Assembly: GCA_947489445.1 (NCBI GenBank)
Contig: CANLDN010000001.1
Coordinates: 186,001-250,000, forward strand
From: an uncultured Paracoccaceae bacterium
GTDB taxonomy: Bacteria; Pseudomonadota; Alphaproteobacteria; Rhodobacterales; Rhodobacteraceae
Direction of reading: 5' to 3'
Length of the DNA: 64,000 bases
Every line of letters begins with the position of its first letter. The first letter of the stretch is position 1. Of this stretch, positions 45,017 through 54,190 are shown piece by piece. The translations under genes and the position numbers were made by a program. Under the pieces are notes generated by a model that was given only the letters and a program-made list of their open reading frames with translations, ran no database searches and was not told where the DNA came from.

Positions 45017-46282
45017 ATGGATGATGCGATCATAGCCGAGCGCCACGAATCAGAGGTTCCCTCTGGCTGCGGTCCATTGTTGCCGACCGACAGCGCGGAC
45101 GCAAAACCTTTGCGCCAGCAGATTTTCGAACATGTCCGCGCCGCAGGGCGCGCCGCACGCACGGATGTCACCCGCGCCTTGGGTATCAGCGCAGGGTCAG
45201 CCACGACGCTTACCGCTGATCTGATCAGCGCAGGGCTGCTGCGCGAGGTCGAGGGGCTGCCGCGCGAGGCCGGACGTGGACGCCCGCCCGTCGCGTTGGA
45301 GGTGGTACCAGAGGGCCATCATGTCATCGGGATCAAACTATCCGATGAAACCCATTCGGCCGTGCTGACTGACTTTGCAGGCCACACCCTTGCCGATGCC
45401 TCTCTGAACACGCCCTCATCGCCTAAAACGCTTGACGCGATGCTGGATGAAATCGACGCGCTGATGCAACGCGTGCTTCAAGCGGCCGAAAAGTCGCTGT
45501 CCGATATCTCTGCCGTGGGCATCGGCATGTCCGGTATGGTCGACAATGACGCCGGCACCGTGCCGTGGTCGCCTCTGCTGACCGAACGGGATATCGACAT
45601 TGCCAGCGCTTTCGTCAGCCGCTTTGGCGTGCCACTGCATGTGGATAACGACGTGAACGTGCTGACGCTTGCCGAGTTGTGGTTCGGCGCGGGCCGCTCC
45701 ATGTCTGACTTTGCCGTCGTCACCATCGAACACGGCGTGGGCATGGGCCTTGTCCTTGATAACCAGCTTTTCCGCGGCTCCCGCGGCATGGGGCTGGAAC
45801 TGGGGCATACCAAGGTGCAGTTGGACGGCGCACTTTGCCGCTGCGGGCAACGTGGCTGTCTGGAAGCATATCTTGCGGACTACGCCCTCGCCCGTGAAGC
45901 CGCCACAGCCCTGCACCGCAACCCACGTAATCTGCAAAGCCCCGCCACAATGCTTGAGGCGCTGTTCACCCAAGCCAAATCCGGCAACGAGGCCGCGCGC
46001 ACGATCTTTCGCCGTGCCGGGCGGTATCTGTCGGTGGGCCTGTCCAACGTCATCCAGCTTTTTGACCCCGAACTGATCATCTTGTCCGGCGAACGCATGA
46101 AATACGACTATCTTTACGCGGATGAGGTTCTGGCCGAGATGCAGAAACTGACCCTCAACGCCGGGCGCACCCCTTGCCGGATCGAAACCCATGCCTGGGG
46201 CGATCTGGTCTGGGCACGCGGCGCGACCGCCCTTGCACTTGCCGCCGTCACAGACGCAGCCCTGGGTGACATGCGCACATGA
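45017..46282 (+). CDS. ROK-family repressor of the xyl operon (XylR-like)
   Basis: A 421-residue regulator. The N-terminal winged helix (about 30-95) includes AARTDVTRALGISAGSATTL. The ROK domain has the zinc motif CRCGQRGCLEAY and a degenerate phosphate loop, so it is a sugar sensor rather than a kinase. It is divergent from xylF and most likely releases the operon when xylose is present. The ATG used lies 111 bases inside a longer open frame whose extra codons are AT-rich intergenic sequence. It overlaps the next gene by ATGA. Confidence 0.87.
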   Translation: MDDAIIAERHESEVPSGCGPLLPTDSADAKPLRQQIFEHVRAAGRAARTDVTRALGISAGSATTLTADLISAGLLREVEGLPREAGRGRPPVALEVVPEGHHVIGIKLSDETHSAVLTDFAGHTLADASLNTPSSPKTLDAMLDEIDALMQRVLQAAEKSLSDISAVGIGMSGMVDNDAGTVPWSPLLTERDIDIASAFVSRFGVPLHVDNDVNVLTLAELWFGAGRSMSDFAVVTIEHGVGMGLVLDNQLFRGSRGMGLELGHTKVQLDGALCRCGQRGCLEAYLADYALAREAATALHRNPRNLQSPATMLEALFTQAKSGNEAARTIFRRAGRYLSVGLSNVIQLFDPELIILSGERMKYDYLYADEVLAEMQKLTLNAGRTPCRIETHAWGDLVWARGATALALAAVTDAALGDMRT

Positions 46283-47742
46283 TCCGCATGTTGCCCGCAT
46301 TGTTGCTGGCCACAGCGGCCAGCGCCGATCCGCTGTTCGAAAACCGCTCGGACGGTCTGCCGGAACACATCTACAGCGGCGGTTGGGAACATTTCGTGGG
46401 TGGCGGTGTGGCGGTCTTTGACTGCAACGGCGATAACTTGCCCGATATCTTCGCAGCCGGTGGCGACAGCCATGCCGCGCTTTTCGTCAACAAAGGGAAT
46501 TTTCAATTCGCAGCTGCTGACTTTCCGGACATCACCGGTGTTACGGGTGCCTATCCGCTGGATGTCAACGGCGACGGTACCCTTGATCTTTTCGTCATGC
46601 GTGTCGGCCAGAATGAACTGCGGATGGGTGCAGGCGATTGCCGGTTCAGCCCGGGCAGCGCACTGCCTGCGCGTGACGACTGGACGACCGCCTTTAGCGC
46701 CTGGTGGGACGGTGACGACCTGACCATCGCGATTGGCAACTATGTCGATCGCAGCAACCCCGAAGGCCCGTTCGAGGCCTGCGACGACAATTACCTGCTC
46801 CGCCCCGACGCGGGCGATTACGTCGCCACCCCCCTCACCCCCGGCTTCTGCCCGCTGTCCATGCTCGCCGCCAATGACGCGCGGGGGCGGCCCACGCTGC
46901 GCATCTCAAACGACCGTCACTACTATGTGCGTGGCGGGCATGAGCAGATGTGGGACATCGCTGACCAACGCTTTCTGGGTCCGGATGACGGTTGGAACAA
47001 TGTATCGCTCTGGGGCATGGGCATCGCCAGCCGCGACTTGACGGGCGATGGGCGGGACGAGGTGATGCTGACCTCGATGGGCGATCAGTTGATGCAACTG
47101 GCCAACCCCGATGGCAGCTACCAGGCTGCCCCCTTCAGCATCGGCACTTACGCGCAACGCCCGCATACGGGCGATGACGGACGCCCCTCCACCGGGTGGC
47201 ACGCGGAATTCGGGGATGTGGATAATGACGGGCGCGCCGACCTTTTCATCGCTAAAGGCAACGTGGACCAGATGCCCGGCCTTGCGATGCAGGACCCCAA
47301 CAACCTGCTGATGCAAAGCCCCGATGGCACATTTACTGAGGCTGCCGCGACCGCAGGCATCGCCACAACAGATCGTTCACGGGGCGCTGCCCTTGCCGAT
47401 TTCGACAATGACGGACGGCTTGATCTGGTGGTGATGAACCGGCGTGCGCCAATGGAGTTGTACCGCAACATCACACCCGACACCGGCAATTGGCTGCGCA
47501 TCGCACTCAGCCAGATGCACACAAACAATCGTGCGATTGGTGCGACCGTAATCGTCCGCTATGGCGATGAAATTCAGGTGCAGCAAAACGTCGTTGGCGG
47601 CGGACATGCGGGCGGTAGCGCCCTGCCCTTGCATTTCGGGCTGGGCGACGCGGACAATGCGATCATCACCGTGCGCTGGCCCGACGGCAGCGCAACCGGC
47701 CACGCCGCGCAGGCAAATCAATCAATTACCATCAGTCGTTAA
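46279..47742 (+). CDS. Exported CRTAC1-like protein (FG-GAP/VCBS repeats, ASPIC/UnbV domain)
   Basis: A 487-residue protein with a short signal peptide (MIRMLPALLLATAASA). Several FG-GAP/VCBS calcium-binding repeats appear (FDCNGDNLPDIFAAGG, DVNGDGTLDLFVM, DVDNDGRADLFIAKG, DFDNDGRLDLVVMNR), which build a beta-propeller. The C-terminal ASPIC/UnbV domain runs from NWLRIALSQMHTNNRAIG to VRWPDGS. The start overlaps the ROK gene by ATGA. Its stop overlaps that of a convergent MauG-like gene. The role is unknown; surface interaction is typical. Confidence 0.85.
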   Translation: MIRMLPALLLATAASADPLFENRSDGLPEHIYSGGWEHFVGGGVAVFDCNGDNLPDIFAAGGDSHAALFVNKGNFQFAAADFPDITGVTGAYPLDVNGDGTLDLFVMRVGQNELRMGAGDCRFSPGSALPARDDWTTAFSAWWDGDDLTIAIGNYVDRSNPEGPFEACDDNYLLRPDAGDYVATPLTPGFCPLSMLAANDARGRPTLRISNDRHYYVRGGHEQMWDIADQRFLGPDDGWNNVSLWGMGIASRDLTGDGRDEVMLTSMGDQLMQLANPDGSYQAAPFSIGTYAQRPHTGDDGRPSTGWHAEFGDVDNDGRADLFIAKGNVDQMPGLAMQDPNNLLMQSPDGTFTEAAATAGIATTDRSRGAALADFDNDGRLDLVVMNRRAPMELYRNITPDTGNWLRIALSQMHTNNRAIGATVIVRYGDEIQVQQNVVGGGHAGGSALPLHFGLGDADNAIITVRWPDGSATGHAAQANQSITISR

Positions 47743-49049
47743 GGTTGGTCCACCGGAAGTCCGCTTGGCACCGTGTCCGGCACACCCATGCGCCCCTTCA
47801 TTGCCCCCGGATCGGTCAATGCATCAAGGAAGGCGATCAGCGCCGTGATCTCTTCATCACTGACCCGGACCGGGTCCACCGCCACCGCTGCGGCAATCGA
47901 ATCGCGATCCGCCAGACCGCGCGCATCATCCACCGACATCGCAGGCAACAGCGCCTGCGCCCGATCATAGACCTGCAACCCGGCCACCGGGTCCACATGC
48001 GCCACGACAAACGCATGCAGATCACGATGCGCGCCCGCATGCCCGTACGGAGCTGTCAGGGCCACATTGCGCAAGGATGGCGTGCGAAACGCATATAAAT
48101 CCGCCGGGTCACCCGTCACCCGAAACCGCCCCTCGTCCCGAGCATGGCTTTCGAAGCGGGCAGCCTTGCCGGGGCCAATCTGGGGGGCGCCCATCGCATG
48201 GAAATCATGATCCGTCAGAAACGGGCCACTATGGCAGGCGGCGCAACCTGCTTTGCCATAGAACAAATCCATACCCGTTGCCGCGGGTTCCGGCAGCACG
48301 ATCTCGCCGCGCAGCACCGCGTCAAACGGTGCGTTGTCCGACCGCCACTCCCACTCCATAAACGCGGCAATCGCGTTTGATATATCCGTGAAACCGATCT
48401 GCGCGGGATCATCAATGTGATCATAAACGGCGATGAAGTCATCGGCGTATGCCGGAATATCCGCGACACGACGCGCAATAACATCCCAAGCGCCACCTTC
48501 CCCGGTGATCACGCCCCGGCGCACCGCCTGCGATACGTCATTCTCGCTATAATGTCCTGCCATTTCATCCGCACTCAGCACCGGAAACATGGTCTGCGCC
48601 GAAAGCAGCGATGCAAAGCCCTGTACCATATCCGCGTCCAGCGGCGTGCGCAGACCACCGGGGCGACTGGCATCCGCCTCGATCCGCCCGTCGTGAAACA
48701 GCACCGTGAACTCATGCGCACCAAGGTTCCAAAGGCCCGGCGCATTGCGGGGAATACGCTGCTCTGGCATGTTGTCGGGGTCAACCACGCGCTTGGGGCC
48801 AAGCCCGACACCGCCGTCCCCAATCCCCAGCGACAAGCCGTCCCCGGTACCAAAGGCCGGATGATGACAGGTGCCGCAGGATACATTGCGATTGCCCGAC
48901 AGGATGGGATCATAAAACAATAGCTGACCCAGCCGCGCCTCGACCTGGCGAACGGGCCGGAAATCGTCATCCGTCAGCGCGCGCGGCAAGTCATCAGCAG
49001 CCGCGCCAGTGGCCAGCAAACCCGCCAATACTGTCAGTAACTTGCGCAT
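47739..49049 (-). CDS. Dihaem cytochrome c peroxidase/MauG-family protein (paralogue)
   Basis: A 436-residue periplasmic protein with signal peptide MRKLLTVLAGLLATGAAA and two haem sites, CGTCH and CAACH. It shares GDGLSLGIGDGG, QRIPRNAPGLWNLG, LFHDGR and the segment FRTPSLRNVALTAPYGH with the protein at 34124-35449, so they are paralogues. GGAGG lies before the tandem ATG codons, and the second is used here. The gene is convergent with the CRTAC1-like gene. Its reaction is probably peroxide reduction or oxidation of a protein partner. Confidence 0.85.
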   Translation of the reverse strand: MRKLLTVLAGLLATGAAADDLPRALTDDDFRPVRQVEARLGQLLFYDPILSGNRNVSCGTCHHPAFGTGDGLSLGIGDGGVGLGPKRVVDPDNMPEQRIPRNAPGLWNLGAHEFTVLFHDGRIEADASRPGGLRTPLDADMVQGFASLLSAQTMFPVLSADEMAGHYSENDVSQAVRRGVITGEGGAWDVIARRVADIPAYADDFIAVYDHIDDPAQIGFTDISNAIAAFMEWEWRSDNAPFDAVLRGEIVLPEPAATGMDLFYGKAGCAACHSGPFLTDHDFHAMGAPQIGPGKAARFESHARDEGRFRVTGDPADLYAFRTPSLRNVALTAPYGHAGAHRDLHAFVVAHVDPVAGLQVYDRAQALLPAMSVDDARGLADRDSIAAAVAVDPVRVSDEEITALIAFLDALTDPGAMKGRMGVPDTVPSGLPVDQP

Positions 49050-49106
49050 CATATCCTCCCTAGACCAATTGGTTACCACGGGAAGACCGAGACGCAAGTG
49101 CGGCAC

Positions 49107-50387
49107 TTATTCCATTTTCTTGCGGATGCGATTGACCATGTACCAGACCAGCCCCAGCACAATGGGCGTGACAAGTGCCGCCATCACAACCTTGCTTAGC
49201 CCGAAGGATTGCTCCAACGGTCCAGTCATGTTCAGCACCAGATTGACGGCATAGTAACTGATCGCCACCACGGACAACCCTTCAACCGTCTTCTGCAAGC
49301 GCAGCTGCAAATCGGCACGTTTATCCATGCTGGTCAGCAATTCCTGGTTCTGGGCGGAACGTTCGACATCGACCCGCGTGCGCAACAGATCACCGGCCCG
49401 CAACGCCCGGTCCGACATGGCCTGCAAACGACCCTCGGTCGATTTCACGGTGCGCATCGCAGGATCAAACCGGCGCATCATGAACTCGCCAAAGGTCTGC
49501 CGCCCGGCAAAGCGTTCTTCGCGCAAAACGGCGATACGTTGGTTCACGATCGTCTCGTAAGCCCCTGTCGCACCAAAACGAAATGTGGATTGTGCAATCG
49601 TGTTTTCAATCTCGGCGGATACTTCCAACAGTGCCTGCAAGACCTGCGCGGGATCAGCGACCGACCCGCGCATATCCTCCAGCAGCCCGGTCAGTTTCTC
49701 GTCAAACTCACCCATCTTCGGACCCAGTGACCGGGCGCGCGACAGGCCCAGCATCGACATCGCCTTATAGGTCTCGATCTCGCAGAGACGCTGCACCACG
49801 CGGCCCACGCGTCGGTTGCCCACATGCGGGCGCGCAAAGACCGCGAACCGCATGTGCCCACCGGGATCGATGCGAAAATCTCCAGCGACAACCAGATCAT
49901 CCTCAATCACGCGACTGATGGCCAGGCTTTCGGGCACAAACCACTCACGCGCCTTTTCGGAAATGCCCTCATCGCCTTCGGTGACTTCAACACGGATCAG
50001 GGCAGATGTCACACGTGTGCCAGGGGCCGCTTCCAACCAATCTTCGGGAAAAACGGCAAAAGTGGCGGCATCAAAGGGACGTTCGGCAACCCCTTCACCA
50101 AAAACGGTGTAGGTCACGAACTCCGTATGGCTTTCCCATTTCAACTGATGTTTGCCGATTGAGCCAAAGTAATGGGTGGCCCCAGGCTGTGGATGCTGCG
50201 CGCCAAGCCTGTCCAATAAGGCAATCAGATGCGCGCGATCCGCTTCACGATCCCGTCCCGCCGCGTTCGAGGCCGGTTTGATCGCCAGATAGGCCGCACG
50301 GCTGGGCGCGTCCACAGCCGGAAATGGACGGGCGTGTAGCTCATTGGCCATCGCGTAACGCAGCGGATGATCTTCAATCGGGGGCAT
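49107..50387 (-). CDS. DUF3422-family membrane-anchored protein
   Basis: A 426-residue protein of the DUF3422 family, common in Alphaproteobacteria. It opens with HPLRYAMANELHARPFP, has a long helical middle and ends in two membrane segments (VVAISYYAVNLVLNMTGPL and VVMAALVTPIVLGLVWYMV), the last followed by a basic tail. The function of the family is not established. The gene stands alone and runs leftward toward the MauG-like gene. Confidence 0.85.
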   Translation of the reverse strand: MPPIEDHPLRYAMANELHARPFPAVDAPSRAAYLAIKPASNAAGRDREADRAHLIALLDRLGAQHPQPGATHYFGSIGKHQLKWESHTEFVTYTVFGEGVAERPFDAATFAVFPEDWLEAAPGTRVTSALIRVEVTEGDEGISEKAREWFVPESLAISRVIEDDLVVAGDFRIDPGGHMRFAVFARPHVGNRRVGRVVQRLCEIETYKAMSMLGLSRARSLGPKMGEFDEKLTGLLEDMRGSVADPAQVLQALLEVSAEIENTIAQSTFRFGATGAYETIVNQRIAVLREERFAGRQTFGEFMMRRFDPAMRTVKSTEGRLQAMSDRALRAGDLLRTRVDVERSAQNQELLTSMDKRADLQLRLQKTVEGLSVVAISYYAVNLVLNMTGPLEQSFGLSKVVMAALVTPIVLGLVWYMVNRIRKKME

Positions 50388-50513
50388 CAGGGGCGCCTTT
50401 AACTAATCTCTCCCCACGCAACCTAGCGGGGTTTCACCCCCTGTAAACCATAAAACTTGTTGATTTATAAATGGTTAGCGGCGCACAACAGTATACCGTG
50501 CGCCGCCAGGGTG

Positions 50514-51707
50514 TCAGATCACAACCACATCCAGCGGCGGGAAGCCGTTGAAACAAACCGAAGAATAGGTCGATGTGTAGGCGCCCGTGTTGCGGATCAG
50601 CACCCGATCACCCGATTTCAGCGACAATGGCAGAGCGACTGGGCGTTTCTCGTACAGCACATCGGCGCTGTCACAGCTTGGGCCGGCCAGAATGCAGGGA
50701 CCCATCGGCTCTGCATCTTTGGCAGTTTCAAACTGATCTTTGGCAGTTTCAAACTGATAGCGGATCGCCTCGCCTTCGGTTTCGGCCAGACCGGAAAAAC
50801 GGCCGATATCCAGATAGACCCAGCGATGCATGTCGCGGTCGGATTTGCGGCTGACCAGCATCACCTCGGACACGATCACCCCTGCCTCGGCAACCATGCC
50901 ACGACCGGGTTCCGCCATGATGCGGGGCACATTGGGAAACCGTGCCTCGACCATCACGATGACCTGCGCGGCGTAGGCAGTAGGTGCGTCAATCTCTTCG
51001 CCATAAAAGGCCGGGAAACCGCCGCCGATATTCAGCAGGCTCAGATCGTGCCCTGCATCGATAGCAGCAGCCCAAATCGATGCCATCGCATCCAGCGTCG
51101 GCGCCCACATCTCGGCCCGGCGGGTCTGCGACCCGACATGGAACGAAAACCCGACAGGATTCAGACCCAGCGCCTTTGCCATATCCAGCAGGCGCAGCGC
51201 AGTATCGCGGTCACAGCCAAACTTGCGCGACAACGGCCAGTCGCCGGGCGACACTTCGACAATCAAACGGATGTAGACGGATGCGCCGGGCGCATGGGCC
51301 GCGATCTTTTCCAGCTCTTCTTCGGCATCGGCAGCAAACAGGGTGATGCCCTGTCCCCATGCCCACGCGATATCGGACGCGCGTTTGATCGTGTTGCCGA
51401 ACGACACTTCGGATGGATCAGCGCCTTCTTCCAGGCACAAAGCGATCTCGGCCTTTGACGCCGCATCGAAATGCGATCCCAGATCAACCAGACGAGCGAT
51501 GATCTGGCGGGCGGGGTTCGCCTTGACGGCATAATGAATGTCGGCCCGGCCCAAACCACGGCGCAAGGCACGATATTGCGCCTCGACCAGATCAAGGTCC
51601 ATCACCAGCGTCGGCCGATCAAACGACCGCGCGGCCACAAAAGCATCCAGACGAGAAGTGGATTCAACGGCGAAAGACGCACCTTGAGGTGCGAAGTGAT
51701 AAGTCAT
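50514..51707 (-). CDS. Ornithine/lysine decarboxylase (PLP, alanine-racemase fold) with 7-residue duplication
   Basis: A 397-residue group IV decarboxylase. PLP-binding lysine lies in IHYAVKANP near residue 52, the glycine loop in NIGGGFPA, the Glu-Pro-Gly-Arg site in MAEPGRGMVAEAG and the active-site cysteine in GPSCDSADVLYE. It should make putrescine or cadaverine for polyamine synthesis. Just before the cysteine motif the block QFETAKD is present twice, encoded by a perfect 21-base duplication. Whether the enzyme remains active cannot be read from sequence. Confidence 0.88.
   Translation of the reverse strand: MTYHFAPQGASFAVESTSRLDAFVAARSFDRPTLVMDLDLVEAQYRALRRGLGRADIHYAVKANPARQIIARLVDLGSHFDAASKAEIALCLEEGADPSEVSFGNTIKRASDIAWAWGQGITLFAADAEEELEKIAAHAPGASVYIRLIVEVSPGDWPLSRKFGCDRDTALRLLDMAKALGLNPVGFSFHVGSQTRRAEMWAPTLDAMASIWAAAIDAGHDLSLLNIGGGFPAFYGEEIDAPTAYAAQVIVMVEARFPNVPRIMAEPGRGMVAEAGVIVSEVMLVSRKSDRDMHRWVYLDIGRFSGLAETEGEAIRYQFETAKDQFETAKDAEPMGPCILAGPSCDSADVLYEKRPVALPLSLKSGDRVLIRNTGAYTSTYSSVCFNGFPPLDVVVI
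50715..50756. repeat. Perfect 21-bp tandem duplication in the decarboxylase gene
   Basis: Two adjacent identical 21-base units (50715-50735 and 50736-50756) keep the frame and add seven residues. The lack of divergence suggests a very recent event or selection for the longer loop. Confidence 0.9.
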
Positions 51708-52005
51708 GGGTCATCTCCTGCAGACCCGGCCATGACGGATTTTCACCGACTCAGACCGCTCAGTTCCAAAAGAGACGTTACCGTCGCTACGTAAACACGT
51801 GTGCGTTGACTATCACCGGCCAGAGGCGCGTGCGTTGGCGTCTATAGCCGCGCATTTGGGACAAGTTGAGATTCGGTGCAAGTGGTTTTTTTCAGAAAAT
51901 CTAACACGACGGCCCTGTTCCCACGACAACCGATATAAGCTATTGATTGCACTTTTATATTTCGCAGATGCATGACATGCATAGCAGCATTGAACTGCGC
52001 GACTG
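51708..52005. other. Intergenic region without recognisable gene
   Basis: This stretch holds the upstream region of the decarboxylase gene (near 51710-51950), with AT-rich patches around 51890-51960. No FNR-type box, strong hairpin or credible reading frame was seen. Confidence 0.4.
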
Positions 52006-52191
52006 TTATCCGAGTAGCCAGACCAAATCGGGGCCCATCAGGAAATACGAGATGTTCTTGTTAAACAAGCTATCCGACTTCATTTTGATCAGCCGCCCTT
52101 CCAGATCTTCGATGCGCGTGATGTTGTCGATAAACCACGCGTTCCAGTGCGCCTCAGGACGACCGCGCCATGCGCAACAAAAACGCCCCAC
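52006..52191 (-). pseudogene. C-terminal relic of an unknown protein
   Basis: About 49 residues of convincing coding sequence end at a stop at 52006 (segments AHWNAWFIDNITRIEDLEGR and NISYFLMGPDLVWLLG). Codon use is like that of real genes here. Upstream the frame runs into the 3' end of the EamA gene in another frame, so the rest of the gene is missing. It is probably left from a deletion that brought the EamA gene next to it. The family was not recognised. Confidence 0.5.
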
Positions 52192-53011
52192 ACAGTGTCA
52201 TCGCCGTTGCCGCCAACTTGATCAGGTCCAGCCGCTCTTTCAAAAAGACGACCCCGATCAGCAGGGCAAAGACAATGCTGGTTTCGCGCAAGGCCGTCAC
52301 CAGCGCAATTGGCGCTTGGGTAAAGGCCCAAGTGACCACTGTGTAAGCCACATAGGACGCGCTGCCGCCGATCACAAAGACCCGGCGTCCTGCACGTGTC
52401 GCCCAGATATCGCGCAGGGCACGCGGCGCCGCCACACCCAGATAAGCGACCAGCAACACGCCATTGCCCAGCGCCGACCACGCATAGAACCCAACAGATG
52501 TCCCCGCCAGCCGCGCGCCTAGACCATCAACCAGCGAATAAGAGGCGATAAACAGCCCCGTCACTAACGCCAGCATAGCGGCCTGCGGATTGTGCAACCC
52601 ATCGCTCCGGCGCACCAGCGTCAGGCTAAGAATACCAATCCCGATCACCGCGATCGCCAACAGCTCCGCGCCTTTCAGATGCACACCCAGTATCGTCACC
52701 GACACAAGCGCCACAATCAGCGGGGCAGAGCCACGGGCAATCGGGTAGACCTGCGTCAGATCTCCCATTTCATAGGATTTCAGCAAAAACAGCTGATACC
52801 CCGCATGCAATGCGACACTCGCCGCAAGGTAGGGCATGCTTTCAACAGCAGGCAGCGGCACAAACGCCAGCGCAGCCAAGGCTAAAGGCACGTGCCCCAG
52901 CATCACCGCCCCCATCGTCACCCGCTTATCTGCGCCGCCCTTGACCAAAGCATTCCACGTCGCATGCAGCAAAGCCGCCCCAATGACGGCCAGAAAAACG
53001 GTTGTGCTCAT
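52154..53011 (-). CDS. EamA/DMT-family transporter
   Basis: A 285-residue membrane protein with ten hydrophobic segments in two EamA halves. It starts [22 protein letters not shown]. Frame sequence upstream of this ATG, up to 53314, is antisense to the pseudouridine synthase gene and is not part of it. Segments include [17 protein letters not shown] and the second-half [25 protein letters not shown]. It probably exports a small metabolite; the substrate is unknown. It is divergent from the pseudouridine synthase gene. Confidence 0.85.
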   Translation of the reverse strand: MSTTVFLAVIGAALLHATWNALVKGGADKRVTMGAVMLGHVPLALAALAFVPLPAVESMPYLAASVALHAGYQLFLLKSYEMGDLTQVYPIARGSAPLIVALVSVTILGVHLKGAELLAIAVIGIGILSLTLVRRSDGLHNPQAAMLALVTGLFIASYSLVDGLGARLAGTSVGFYAWSALGNGVLLVAYLGVAAPRALRDIWATRAGRRVFVIGGSASYVAYTVVTWAFTQAPIALVTALRETSIVFALLIGVVFLKERLDLIKLAATAMTLCGAFLLRMARSS

Positions 53012-53096
53012 GCGTGATACCCTGCCCTTTTCTTGGCAGGCTAGTGATGGCGCATCATATTGGCAATCATCGGTGAACCACGCTACACCCCCGCCC

Positions 53097-53642
53097 ATGT
53101 CTCGCGTGATACTGTTCAACAAACCTTTCGGCGTTCTGTCGCAATTCACCGACGCGCGCAGCCCCTCGCCACGACCTACGCTGTCGGCCCATATTGACGT
53201 GCCCGATGTATACCCTGCGGGGCGGTTGGATCGTGACAGCGAGGGCCTTTTGGTGCTGACAGATGACGGCAAACTGCAAGCACGGATCGCAGACCCGAAA
53301 CACAAGATGACCAAAACCTATCTGGTTCAGGTCGAGGGGGCGCCCAGCAACAGCGACCTGCAACCGCTGCGCGATGGGGTCACCCTCAAAGACGGCTCCA
53401 CGCAGCCCGCAACAATCAAGCTGATCGACCCGCCCGACCTGTGGACACGCGACCCTCCCGTCCGCTTCCGCAAATCCGTGCCAGACACATGGATCGAAGT
53501 AACAATCAGCGAAGGACGCAACCGGCAAGTGCGGCGGATGACAGCGCATATTGGGTTCCCGACACTTCGGCTGGTGCGTTGGCGGGTGGGCAGTTGGACG
53601 CTTGCTGGCCTGCCCAGCGGGCAATGGCGGATGCTTGACTAG
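53097..53642 (+). CDS. RsuA-family pseudouridine synthase (RluE-like)
   Basis: A 181-residue enzyme. It lacks the N-terminal S4 domain and starts directly with [17 protein letters not shown], as in RluE. The catalytic aspartate lies in [19 protein letters not shown], and the C-terminal [23 protein letters not shown] is typical. It should modify one uridine of 23S rRNA. The stop codon overlaps that of the convergent ADP-ribosyltransferase-like gene. Confidence 0.9.
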   Translation: MSRVILFNKPFGVLSQFTDARSPSPRPTLSAHIDVPDVYPAGRLDRDSEGLLVLTDDGKLQARIADPKHKMTKTYLVQVEGAPSNSDLQPLRDGVTLKDGSTQPATIKLIDPPDLWTRDPPVRFRKSVPDTWIEVTISEGRNRQVRRMTAHIGFPTLRLVRWRVGSWTLAGLPSGQWRMLD

Positions 53643-54169
53643 GCCGTAGGTATCGTTGCGGTAAAGGTGGCATAGGGGCCATCTGTGCCAGTCTTTTCAA
53701 ATCGCGTGCCCGGTGGCAGCAAAATCTCTCCCTCATGGGTATAGGTACTGACCGCGCGGGTATCGACGGGGCCTTTGGCGGCAGCACCCGGAACAACTGT
53801 AATCTTACAACTGGTTTTATCCTTCCCCACGCGCGCCCAATCCAGCGCGACAGAGGTGCTTGTAGGGTTAAGCTTCGTCATAGAGGCGTTCAGCGCCAGC
53901 TCATCAATGCCTTTTTTCTCATGTACGACCCGGTAGACAGTGTTGCCCGCGAACTTGGGCATACTGCCCCAATGCGTCACCAGATCGGCAAGCGTTTGAA
54001 TACCTTTGTCCTTTTCGGCCGTCGTCATATCGCGATCCGCATTTGCCGCAGGGTCCCACCGTCGGCCGCCTCTGGCGTTGCCAGTGACGTTCTCATAGCC
54101 TTCCTTGGTGTAATGGGCAAAAGCGGCAATCGCCTCATCACTGACCGCATCCTGATCAACATCGGGCAT
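53639..54169 (-). CDS. ADP-ribosyltransferase-like domain (R-S-E type)
   Basis: A 176-residue reading frame with the three hallmarks of R-S-E mono-ADP-ribosyltransferases in order: Arg80 in NTVYRVV, the STS motif at 104-106 in NPTSTSVAL, and Glu146-Gly-Glu148 in [14 protein letters not shown]. The E-x-E followed by ILLPPGT is typical of VIP2/C3-type toxins and enzymes that modify Arg or Asn. The start codon has no ribosome site. The frame is continuous with the gene upstream except for one TAA at 54191-54193. It is therefore probably the catalytic C-terminus of a longer protein. No immunity gene is obvious. Confidence 0.7.
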   Translation of the reverse strand: MPDVDQDAVSDEAIAAFAHYTKEGYENVTGNARGGRRWDPAANADRDMTTAEKDKGIQTLADLVTHWGSMPKFAGNTVYRVVHEKKGIDELALNASMTKLNPTSTSVALDWARVGKDKTSCKITVVPGAAAKGPVDTRAVSTYTHEGEILLPPGTRFEKTGTDGPYATFTATIPTA

Positions 54170-54190
54170 CGTGCGTAATTCTGCGATCGC

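Noticed and set aside
53012..53314. Additional 101 N-terminal codons for the EamA transporter
   Set aside because: They lie antisense to the pseudouridine synthase gene, and the real protein begins with a membrane segment at 53011.
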